From JBIKVP01 sp044356745 (GTDB lineage Bacteria > Pseudomonadota > Alphaproteobacteria > Rhizobiales > Beijerinckiaceae), in NCBI GenBank assembly GCA_044356745.1, contig JBIKVP010000105.1, positions 1 through 5,256 of the forward strand: a stretch of 5,256 bases of DNA, given 5' to 3'. Of the stretch, positions 1 to 5,256 are shown one piece after another. Under the pieces are notes generated by a model. The model did no database searches and was not told where the DNA came from. It saw only the letters and a program-made list of their open reading frames with translations. Each line of letters begins with the position of its first letter. The first letter of the stretch is position 1. The translations under genes were made by a program, and so were the position numbers.

Positions 1-58
1 CGGTGCGGTGGCGTTTCAAAAGCTCCTGCCGTTGATCCGGTTCTAAAAGCGTACCCAT
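1..58 (-). CDS. IS630-family transposase, N-terminal 19 residues only (left copy)
   Basis: The frame starts at ATG 58-56 and reads MGTLLEPDQRQELLKRHRT before leaving the window. This matches the way many IS630 transposases begin: MGxLL, then E-R/Q-x-E-L, then a K/A-RHR segment that opens the helix-turn-helix DNA-binding domain. The DDE catalytic domain would lie outside. An in-frame TGA upstream of the ATG rules out a longer start. No strong Shine-Dalgarno precedes it, as is common for transposases. The assignment comes from recalled family similarity over a short segment. The identical frame at the other end of the window supports it as mobile-element sequence. Confidence 0.72.
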   Translation of the reverse strand, partial: MGTLLEPDQRQELLKRHRT

Positions 59-124
59 ACCAAATTGGAATCAAAACAACCTTAATAAAAAGATAACGCC
101 AACTCTTCACTCACGAGGGGTATA
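1..124 (-). mobile_element. 5' end of an IS630-family insertion sequence (left copy, runs off the window)
   Basis: This stretch is an exact reverse complement of 5132-5255. Read on the minus strand it has an outer end starting CCCCTCGTGAGTG, about 60 bases of leader, then an ATG opening an IS630-like transposase frame. IS630 elements insert at TA and duplicate it. The sequence shared by both copies begins TATACCCC, so the element proper probably starts at base 120 (or 122) and the adjoining TA is target. The chromosome beyond the junction differs between copies (125 onward here, 5131 and below there). Only the transposase-start end is visible, so the other terminal repeat and the family subgroup cannot be checked. 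Confidence 0.8.
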
Positions 125-220
125 AATTGTCACACGGCAACCTGCACTTGCCAAAATTTCTGCGGCTATCAAACCGCTTGGGCCAGCGCCAATAATGGCA
201 ATGTGAGGGTGTCGCTTCAT
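107..220 (-). pseudogene. FAD/NAD(P)-dependent flavoprotein, N-terminal stub truncated by IS630
   Basis: From ATG 220-218 the frame reads MKRHPHIAIIGAGPSGLIAA and on to a stop at 109-107. It shows a dinucleotide-binding beta-alpha-beta unit with GxGxxG (G11, G13, G16) and a second strand VTIY. It stops exactly where the acidic residue that ends this fold would be expected. The last codons (TPRE, stop) come from the insertion sequence, so only about 32 native residues remain of a family normally about 400 long. The opening resembles the TIGR03862/HI0933-like flavoproteins, but the diagnostic part is missing, so the family is a guess. An upstream in-frame ATG (295-293) would add 25 residues without Rossmann character; the later ATG is preferred. 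The gene diverges from ntrY. The rest may survive beyond the IS, in sequence not shown. Confidence 0.78.
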
Positions 221-264
221 GCATCCGCATAAATCATCGCCACGTATTACGCAACGCGCGAAGT

Positions 265-292
265 CATATATAAGTGTGTATTTATTCAGCAA
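265..292 (-). promoter_or_regulatory. candidate sigma-70-type promoter for the flavoprotein stub
   Basis: On the minus strand TTGCTG (292-287) and TATATG (270-265) are separated by 16 bases. This is a plausible -35/-10 pair about 45 bases ahead of the flavoprotein ATG, in an A+T-rich patch. The -35 hexamer overlaps the 13-base palindrome at 289-301, so a repressor bound there could occlude it. The match is only partial and chance is possible. Confidence 0.3.
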
Positions 293-313
293 CACTGTTG
301 CGCTGATGCATCA
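289..313. promoter_or_regulatory. two adjacent perfect palindromes in the divergent intergenic region, possible operator
   Basis: Bases 289-301 read gcaacaCtgttgc, a perfect 6-bp inverted repeat around a single central base. Bases 304-313 read tgatgcatca, a perfect 10-base palindrome. They lie two bases apart, about 45-70 bases before the ntrY start, in the only region that can hold the promoters for ntrYX and the divergent flavoprotein. A further gcaacgc occurs at 251-257 and 319-325. Symmetry and position suggest binding sites for a dimeric regulator, possibly NtrX itself, but no known operator consensus is recognised. Confidence 0.35.
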
Positions 314-358
314 TATCTGCAACGCTTGGCAGAGTTGAGTCGATACAATGAGTGATGC

Positions 359-2617
359 GTGACTGAAGCAGTATCTGCAAAAAAAGAACATGATAACGGC
401 GCATCTGAAACCGTTTCAGAGCAGATTGTAGCGCCTGTGATCCGCGAACGTACGCGCCGTGTCAGTGGTTATGTTGGCATGATCACGGTGTTTGCAGCAC
501 TTTTATCTGCGCTCTCGACATTTCTGGTTTTAGCGGGTGTCACGCCGATTTTACCTACGCATGATGTGGTTGTCTGGCTCCTTGCAGGGAATGGCCTATT
601 ATTGTTGATTTTACTCAGTCTTGTGACGTGGGAAATCTTTAGTCTTTATCGGGCACGTCAAGCGCGAGCGGCAGGATCAGGGCTTCATACGCGGGTCGTG
701 ACAGGATTTGCGCTTGCGGCGGGTATTCCTGCTGTTCTTGTCGCGGCTGTTGCAACAATTACGCTCGATCGGGGGCTTGATCCATGGTTCACAGGGTCGA
801 TTAAGGCTCTGATGTCTAATACGGTGGGTATCGCGCGAGCCTATCGCGAAGTGCAGTGCCGCGCTCTTGCCCGTGAAACCTCGCTCATGGCCGCCGATAT
901 TGATCGTGCGCGGCGTCTGTTTGATGCAGATCGTAAGCTTTTTCGCGATTTTATGTTGTCGCGTTCAGTGTTTTTGGGTTTTCCCGTCACGATGATTGTC
1001 GCGCCTGATGCTTCTGTCATGGAGCGTATTGAGGTGCGTCCACTTGAAAATCTAGCACCTGTGACGCAGCAGGATATTGATGAAGCGAGTGATCGTGATC
1101 CGTTGTGCCTTATTCCAGCTACGGGAAATATTTATCGCGCTGTGCTCAAACTGTCGACTTTTGATGGCGCGATTTTGTTCGTGGCACGCCCTGTTGATCC
1201 ACAAGCGGTGTCTTTTGTCCCCATTGCTGAAGCGGGTGTCGCTTATTATCAGGCTTTGGAGCAAAAAAAGACCGGTATTCAGGTGGCATTTGCGTCGATG
1301 TTTGCCCTTGTGACGCTGATTTTGATGCTTTCTGCGATATGGTTCGGGCTTAATTTTGCTAATCGTTTGGTGGCTCCGATCAGGCGTCTTATTCACGCAG
1401 CGGATCAGGTTGCCACGGGAAATTTTTATGTGCAGGTTCCGCTTAAACGCGCAGAGGGAGATCTTGCGCATCTGAGCCATACCTTCAACAAAATGACGGC
1501 TGAATTGCGTCGTCAGCACGATAGCCTCACCGCAGCAACCGATCAAATTGATGATCGCAGGCGTTTTACCGAAGCTGTGCTCTCCGGTGTTTCATCCGCT
1601 GTGATTGGTCTGGATCAAGAAGCACGGATCAGCTTGATCAACCCTTCTGCTAAGCCGCTTCTTGTGCGCACGCCTGAAGGCGCTGAAGGTCAGCCACTTG
1701 TGACGATTTTGCCTGAGATTGAGCCGCTTTTAAAAGAAGCGATGGCCAATCGTCATCGGCGCACGCAAGGGCAGATTACGATTCAACGTGGTGGGCTGGA
1801 GCGTATCGTCAATGTCCGCTTTACCCATGAGCAGGAAAAGGGGGCTGATCACGGACTTGTACTCACGCTTGATGATATCACGGATCTCGTGAGTGCGCAG
1901 CGTACGTCCGCTTGGGCCGATGTGGCGCGGCGTATCGCTCATGAAATTAAAAATCCGCTCACACCCATTCAGCTTTCGGCGGAGCGCATCAAACGTAAAT
2001 ACAGCAAAGTGATTATTGAAGACAAAGACGTGTTTGATCAATGCGTTGAAACGATTGTGCGCCAAGTTGATGATATCAAGCGCATGGTCGATGAGTTTTC
2101 CTCGTTTGCTCGGATGCCAAAACCTGCAATGGTGGATGATGATTTAAGCGATGTCGTGCGCCAAGTGGTGTTTCTCATGCGTGTGGGTCATCCAGCGCTG
2201 ATTATTCATGATCTTTTGCCCTCAGTGCGTGTTATGGCAACTTTTGATCGTCGGCTCATTGCGCAAGCACTCACCAATATCATCAAAAATGCCGCCGAAG
2301 CCCTGCTTGAAAATGCACCCAATGATACTATCCAAGGCCAGATTGATGTGTGGCTGAGTGTGGAAGCGCACACCGTTAGCATCCGCATCATTGATAATGG
2401 CAAGGGCTTTCCTGTCGAAAATCGCCAGAAATTACTTGAGCCGTATATGACGACGCGCGCAGGGGGGACGGGACTTGGCCTCGCTATCGTTGGTAAAATT
2501 ATGGAAGATCACGGCGGGGGCATTGAGCTTCTTGACCACCCTGAAAGCGCATCAGGTCAAACGGGTGCGTGCGTGCGGCTATGGTTCCCGCTCAGTGAGG
2601 AGACAAAGAGTGAGTAG
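359..2617 (+). CDS. ntrY: NtrY-type membrane sensor histidine kinase
   Basis: This 752-residue protein is a full-length NtrY, the sensor that phosphorylates NtrX. A cytoplasmic N-terminus is followed by predicted membrane helices near 38-62, 70-96 and 112-135. An extracytoplasmic sensor domain covers about 136-305 and a fourth helix about 307-333. Then come HAMP (about 334-387), a PAS domain (about 400-510) and the dimerisation/phosphoacceptor region with HEIKNPLT, H528 being the phosphorylated histidine. The ATPase domain has N644 (IIKNAAEA), the DNGKGF box at D679-G683 and GGTGLGL at 702-708. All kinase motifs are intact. The start is taken as GTG 359: an in-frame TGA at 353-355 blocks extension and the next in-frame ATG lies inside helix 1. 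No strong Shine-Dalgarno precedes it, and GTG at residue 27 is a possible alternative. It is transcribed with ntrX, 49 bp downstream. Family links to nitrogen and redox control are known elsewhere, not shown here. Confidence 0.95.
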   Translation: MTEAVSAKKEHDNGASETVSEQIVAPVIRERTRRVSGYVGMITVFAALLSALSTFLVLAGVTPILPTHDVVVWLLAGNGLLLLILLSLVTWEIFSLYRARQARAAGSGLHTRVVTGFALAAGIPAVLVAAVATITLDRGLDPWFTGSIKALMSNTVGIARAYREVQCRALARETSLMAADIDRARRLFDADRKLFRDFMLSRSVFLGFPVTMIVAPDASVMERIEVRPLENLAPVTQQDIDEASDRDPLCLIPATGNIYRAVLKLSTFDGAILFVARPVDPQAVSFVPIAEAGVAYYQALEQKKTGIQVAFASMFALVTLILMLSAIWFGLNFANRLVAPIRRLIHAADQVATGNFYVQVPLKRAEGDLAHLSHTFNKMTAELRRQHDSLTAATDQIDDRRRFTEAVLSGVSSAVIGLDQEARISLINPSAKPLLVRTPEGAEGQPLVTILPEIEPLLKEAMANRHRRTQGQITIQRGGLERIVNVRFTHEQEKGADHGLVLTLDDITDLVSAQRTSAWADVARRIAHEIKNPLTPIQLSAERIKRKYSKVIIEDKDVFDQCVETIVRQVDDIKRMVDEFSSFARMPKPAMVDDDLSDVVRQVVFLMRVGHPALIIHDLLPSVRVMATFDRRLIAQALTNIIKNAAEALLENAPNDTIQGQIDVWLSVEAHTVSIRIIDNGKGFPVENRQKLLEPYMTTRAGGTGLGLAIVGKIMEDHGGGIELLDHPESASGQTGACVRLWFPLSEETKSE

Positions 2618-2655
2618 AGAATGACATATGAAATGCTACGCGTTACACCTAATTT

Positions 2656-2659
2656 AGGA
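2656..2659 (+). promoter_or_regulatory. Shine-Dalgarno site fixing the ntrX start
   Basis: AGGA lies seven bases ahead of ATG 2667. The protein from this ATG begins directly with the first beta strand of the receiver domain (ADILIVDD), so the site and the domain boundary agree on the start. The gap after ntrY contains no convincing promoter or terminator, consistent with co-transcription. Confidence 0.75.
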
Positions 2660-2666
2660 CAAAAAC

Positions 2667-4040
2667 ATGAGTGCTGATATTTTAATAGTTGATGATGAAG
2701 CCGACATTCGGGGATTGGTGTCAGGGATTTTGTCAGATGAAGGGCATCGCACGCGTATAGCAGCGACCTCCGATGAAGCGCTGGCGGCCATTGAAGCGCG
2801 TCGTCCGCATTTGATGTTTCTTGATATCTGGCTGCAAGGTTCACGTCTTGATGGTTTGCAAATGCTTGAACTCATCAAGCAACAGCACCCTGATTTACCC
2901 ATTGTTATGATTTCAGGGCACGGCAACATTGAAACTGCTGTCTCTGCAATTAAAATGGGTGCTTATGACTTTATTGAAAAACCCTTCAAGGCTGATCGTC
3001 TTGTGCTGGTCGCTGAGCGAGCCCTTGAAGCATCGCGGCTTAAACGTGAGGTTAAAGACTTACAAACCCGCTCCACACAGGCTAGCAAAATCATTGGTGC
3101 ATCAATCCCTATGAACCAGTTGCGCCAAGCGGTTGATAGGGTTGCCCCAACCAATGCTCGCGTTTTAATCAGTGGTGCGTCGGGGGCAGGTAAAGAACTT
3201 GTTGCGCGGATGATTCATGAGGGGTCAAGCCGTGTGCAAGGTTCGTTTATTGTGATCAACGCCGCAACTATCACGCCTGAAACCATGGAGCAGGAACTCT
3301 TCGGCATTGAAGCAGGTGAGGGGCGCACCCGTAAAGTTGGCGCGCTTGAGGAAGCGCATGGCGGTACACTTTATATTGATGAAGTTGCTGATATGCCCAA
3401 AGAAACGCAAAACCGTATTTTACGCGTTCTGGTGGATCAAAATTTTCAACGTGTGGGTGGATCAGCGCGCGTGCACGTGGATGTGCGGATTATCTCCTCT
3501 TCCAGCCGTGATCTTGCTAGTGAAATTGCGGAAGGGCGCTTTCGTGAAGACCTGTATCATCGCTTGAGTGTTGTGCCGATTAAAGTGCCGTCGCTTTCAG
3601 ATCACCGCGAGGATATTCCTGAGCTGATCACGTTTTTCATGAACCAGATTTGTCAGGCGACAGGCTTGCCTAAACGCCGCATTGGGGATGACGCGATGGC
3701 GGTGCTTCAGGCACATGATTGGCCAGGGAATATTCGCCAACTGCGCAATAATATTGAGCGGGTCATGATCTTAGCGCAAGGCGAGCCCGATGCTGAAATT
3801 ACGGCTGATATGCTTCCTGCAGATGTAGGGGCAATGCTGCCCTCAACGCCGCATGGGGGAGGAGGCGAAAAGCTTATGAGTATGCCGCTTCGAGAAGCGC
3901 GTGAAGTGTTTGAACGCGAATATCTCATAGCCCAGATCAATCGCTTTTCAGGCAATATTTCCCGCACCGCCGAATTTGTCGGCATGGAGCGCTCGGCACT
4001 GCATCGTAAACTGAAGTCATTAGGAGTGAATGGAGCATGA
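2667..4040 (+). CDS. ntrX: NtrX-type response regulator (receiver, AAA+, Fis-type HTH)
   Basis: This 457-residue regulator is the partner of NtrY. The receiver domain (1-120) has the acidic pocket D9/D10, phosphoacceptor D53, S83 and K105. The AAA+ domain (about 143-370) has Walker A GASGAGKE (170-177), Walker B LYIDEV with D238/E239, and the arginine-finger region RFREDLYHRL (291-300). The C-terminus (about 405-454) is a Fis-type helix-turn-helix ending GMERSALHRKLKSLGV. The GAFTGA loop that contacts sigma-54 is missing: after ELFG (211-214) the sequence runs IEAGEGRTRKVGALEEAHGG. This is the known state of alphaproteobacterial NtrX and suggests action without sigma-54 remodelling, for example directly at sigma-70 promoters or as a repressor. 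Length and domain order are normal and nothing looks broken. The stop overlaps an ATG (ATGA, 4037-4040) that opens only a four-codon frame, possibly the trace of a lost downstream gene. Confidence 0.95.
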   Translation: MSADILIVDDEADIRGLVSGILSDEGHRTRIAATSDEALAAIEARRPHLMFLDIWLQGSRLDGLQMLELIKQQHPDLPIVMISGHGNIETAVSAIKMGAYDFIEKPFKADRLVLVAERALEASRLKREVKDLQTRSTQASKIIGASIPMNQLRQAVDRVAPTNARVLISGASGAGKELVARMIHEGSSRVQGSFIVINAATITPETMEQELFGIEAGEGRTRKVGALEEAHGGTLYIDEVADMPKETQNRILRVLVDQNFQRVGGSARVHVDVRIISSSSRDLASEIAEGRFREDLYHRLSVVPIKVPSLSDHREDIPELITFFMNQICQATGLPKRRIGDDAMAVLQAHDWPGNIRQLRNNIERVMILAQGEPDAEITADMLPADVGAMLPSTPHGGGGEKLMSMPLREAREVFEREYLIAQINRFSGNISRTAEFVGMERSALHRKLKSLGVNGA

Positions 4041-4095
4041 GCGTTAAATGAAATCAAAAATCACGTTTTGATAAATATAGAATTTTGAAACTCAA
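4041..4095 (+). other. A+T-rich gap between ntrX and the uncharacterised gene, with a weak hairpin
   Basis: Base composition drops abruptly after the ntrX stop. A 7-bp inverted repeat (atcaaaa 4053-4059 with ttttgat 4066-4072, 6-base loop) could form a weak hairpin. It is A+T rich and followed by ATAAATATAG rather than a run of T, so it is not a convincing terminator. A TATAGA (4076-4081) could be a -10 element, but no good -35 lies upstream. No clear Shine-Dalgarno precedes ATG 4096. The gap may be the junction of an acquired segment with the ntr operon. Confidence 0.35.
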
Positions 4096-5145
4096 ATGGT
4101 TATTGTTAAATCTCAGGGACAAACACCAACAGAACGTTACCTCGCTGATCTTTGCGATAAGACCTTTTTGCGCCTTTGGTCTTATCCTAATCCTTACAAG
4201 GCTCAAGGTAAGGAGCTTTGTGATCTGCTCGTCGTTTTTGAAGAACAAGTATTTTTATTCTTTGATCGTTGCAGCAATAAATTTGATGATAAAGAAAAAG
4301 ATGTTAATCTACAATGGAAGCGTTGGAAAGCAGAGGCTATTGACAAGCAAATCGCCACTGCGATAGGTGCCAGAAATCATATTTTAAAAAATCCACAGCA
4401 AGTTTTTCTTGATGCTAATTGCACAATACCTCTACCTGTACCTATTAATTCCACCATTGACACTATACATAAAATTGTAGTCGCACATGGAGCTGAAGCG
4501 GCTTGCAAGGCATACTCAGGCGATAACATTCACGGAAGTCTCGCCATAAGTTACGGCATGCTATGCGATTTAGACATGCCATTTATTATAGATTTAGGAA
4601 GAGACGATATTGTACATATATTTGACAGTTTTAACCTTCCAATTATTCTTCAAGAGCGAGACACAATATTTGATTTCTCAGCATATATAAAAGAAAAAGA
4701 AGCAGCAATTCGCAAATATTCTCTTTTAACTTATTGTGGAGAAGAAGATTTAATTGCGCACTATCTTCAAAATTTTAATAAGAGACTAAATAGAAATATA
4801 ATTGGAGACCCAAAGGGGAAGAATAATGTTGATTTTGTAGCTATTGGTGAAGGTGAATGGAACGATTTTTATCAATCCACACCTTACATACGAAAAAAGC
4901 AAGCAGATAAAATATCCTACCTTTGGGATGATATAATTCAGAGAACCAGCCAGAATGCGCTTGACGGAACATTATTGGGGGTTGGAGAAAGGAATATTTT
5001 TTCTGCTCCCAGCGCCATTCGCGAAATGGCGAAAGAACCTCGTTTTTATAGGCGTGCACTTGCTGAAGAAATGGTAAAATCAATTGAAAATTTTCCTGAT
5101 CTTGAAGGTAAATTTTCACGTAATATCTCTCTATACCCCTCGTGA
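4096..5145 (+). CDS. uncharacterised protein, C-terminus probably cut off by IS630; nuclease-like fold possible
   Basis: The frame gives 349 residues from ATG 4096. I recall similar uncharacterised bacterial proteins with the same order of conserved patches but name no family. Patches here are PTERYLADLCDKTFLRLWSY (11-30), KELCDLLVVF (39-48) followed by a second hydrophobic strand and D57, LQERDTIFDF (185-194), GEEDLIAHYL (215-224), DKISYLWDDII (271-281) and AKEPRFYRRAL (312-322). The first part (E14, E40, D43, D57) looks a little like a PD-(D/E)XK nuclease core, but the final lysine is not clear, so this is only a suggestion. There is no signal peptide or membrane segment. The last two codons and the stop lie in the IS end beginning at 5132-5136, so a C-terminal piece, perhaps tens of residues, is probably missing. 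The gene is far more A+T rich than ntrYX and uses AGA/AGG arginine codons often, which suggests horizontal acquisition. Whether the product is functional is unknown. Confidence 0.7.
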   Translation: MVIVKSQGQTPTERYLADLCDKTFLRLWSYPNPYKAQGKELCDLLVVFEEQVFLFFDRCSNKFDDKEKDVNLQWKRWKAEAIDKQIATAIGARNHILKNPQQVFLDANCTIPLPVPINSTIDTIHKIVVAHGAEAACKAYSGDNIHGSLAISYGMLCDLDMPFIIDLGRDDIVHIFDSFNLPIILQERDTIFDFSAYIKEKEAAIRKYSLLTYCGEEDLIAHYLQNFNKRLNRNIIGDPKGKNNVDFVAIGEGEWNDFYQSTPYIRKKQADKISYLWDDIIQRTSQNALDGTLLGVGERNIFSAPSAIREMAKEPRFYRRALAEEMVKSIENFPDLEGKFSRNISLYPS

Positions 5146-5255
5146 GTGAAGAGTTGGCGTTATCTTTTTATTAAGGTTGTTTTGATTCCAATTTGGTATG
5201 GGTACGCTTTTAGAACCGGATCAACGGCAGGAGCTTTTGAAACGCCACCGCACCG
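5132..5255. repeat. perfect 124-bp inverted repeat with 1-124
   Basis: Bases 5132-5255 are the reverse complement of 1-124. The first mismatch is 125 (a) against 5131 (c, which would need g at 125). The arms reach the window edges, so the true repeat length is unknown and is at least 124 bp. It is fully explained as two copies of the same insertion-sequence end in opposite orientation. Confidence 0.97.
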
Positions 5256-5256
5256 A
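5198..5256 (+). CDS. IS630-family transposase, N-terminal 19 residues only (right copy)
   Basis: ATG 5198 opens the same 19-residue frame as the left copy and leaves the window at its right edge. An in-frame TGA at 5183-5185 fixes this as the most upstream ATG. A TTAAGG at 5171-5176 is too distant to be a normal Shine-Dalgarno. Transcription points away from the ntr genes, so this copy is not expected to drive or silence ntrYX by read-through. Confidence 0.72.
   Translation, partial: MGTLLEPDQRQELLKRHRT

Larger units (their letters stand above)
5132..5256 (+). mobile_element. 5' end of an IS630-family insertion sequence (right copy, runs off the window)
   Basis: This is the inverted counterpart of bases 1-124, with no mismatch across 124 bases and one extra base at the window edge. 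Homology to the left copy starts at TATACCCC. With TA as target (5134-5135, or 5132-5133) the element begins at 5136 or 5134. The element interrupts the end of the uncharacterised gene and supplies its stop codon. Perfect identity of the copies implies recent duplication, ongoing gene conversion, or one repeat consensus used for both contig ends. Confidence 0.8.

Noticed and set aside
326..341. TTGGCA as part of a sigma-54 promoter ahead of ntrY
   Set aside because: The GC expected ten bases after the GG is TC here, so the -12 element is absent. As a sigma-70 -35 it is only 12 bases from the best -10 candidate, which is too close.
1052..1546. A 164-codon minus-strand open frame inside ntrY
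   Set aside because: It lies opposite the sensor, HAMP and linker coding region of a clearly real gene, has no recognisable domain and no ribosome binding site. It is a shadow frame.
2621..2677. An 18-codon open frame in the ntrY-ntrX gap overlapping the ntrX start
   Set aside because: It has no convincing Shine-Dalgarno and no peptide character suggesting a leader. The gap is only 49 bp and chance explains it.
4053..4072. Rho-independent terminator after ntrX
   Set aside because: The stem is seven mostly A-T pairs and no T run follows, so stable termination is unlikely.
4085..4366. A 93-codon plus-strand frame overlapping the start of the uncharacterised gene
   Set aside because: The frame starting at 4096 is far longer and has conserved-looking patches. 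The overlapping frame has low-complexity hydrophobic content typical of a shifted reading.
5013..5031. Inverted repeat cgccatt-cgcga-aatggcg as a regulatory hairpin
   Set aside because: It lies within the conserved-looking SAIREMAKEP coding segment, with no flanking T run, so codon content is the simpler explanation.
1..5256. Long terminal inverted repeats as telomeres of a linear plasmid or phage genome
   Set aside because: The arms encode the start of an IS630-like transposase and interrupt a gene on each side, which an insertion sequence explains better. No replication, telomere-resolution or phage gene is present.

Overview
The window looks like a short piece of alphaproteobacterial chromosome carrying an ntrY-ntrX two-component pair. 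It is bounded on both sides by the 5' end of one and the same IS630-family insertion sequence. The alphaproteobacterial assignment rests on the NtrY architecture (several membrane segments, a large extracytoplasmic domain, HAMP, PAS, kinase) and on an NtrX whose AAA+ domain lacks the GAFTGA loop. I cannot place it below class; an Acetobacterales or Rhodospirillales relative is a guess. The ntrYX core is close to half G+C, while the last gene is clearly more A+T rich.

Layout, left to right. Bases 1-124 are an IS630-like end whose transposase reads leftward out of the window. Next is the N-terminal stub of an FAD/NAD(P)-binding flavoprotein gene on the minus strand, cut off by that IS after about 32 residues. 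A divergent intergenic region (221-358) holds two small perfect palindromes. Then come ntrY (359-2617, GTG start) and ntrX (2667-4040, ATG with a good Shine-Dalgarno), co-directional, 49 bp apart and surely one operon. After a 55-bp A+T-rich gap lies a gene for an uncharacterised protein (4096-5145) that appears to lose its C-terminus at the right-hand IS copy. Bases 5132-5256 are the second IS630-like end, reading rightward out of the window.

The two ends are perfect inverted repeats of 124 bp (bases i and 5256-i pair for i = 1 to 124). They run right up to the window edges, so the real repeat is probably the whole IS. The window may be one assembly contig that stops where the repeated IS could not be crossed. 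Biologically, two inverted IS copies would make the roughly 5-kb ntrYX segment invertible by recombination. Each copy breaks the gene it sits in, at a TATA sequence, which fits TA-targeting IS630 transposition.

Function: NtrY is a membrane sensor kinase and NtrX its response regulator, linked in other alphaproteobacteria to nitrogen metabolism, redox control and envelope processes. The ntrBC genes that often precede ntrYX and the trkA/hfq/hflX genes that often follow are absent here. I see no RNA gene, CRISPR array or complete new system. The most noteworthy items are the IS-bounded invertible structure, the truncated A+T-rich uncharacterised gene, and the palindromes upstream of ntrY.
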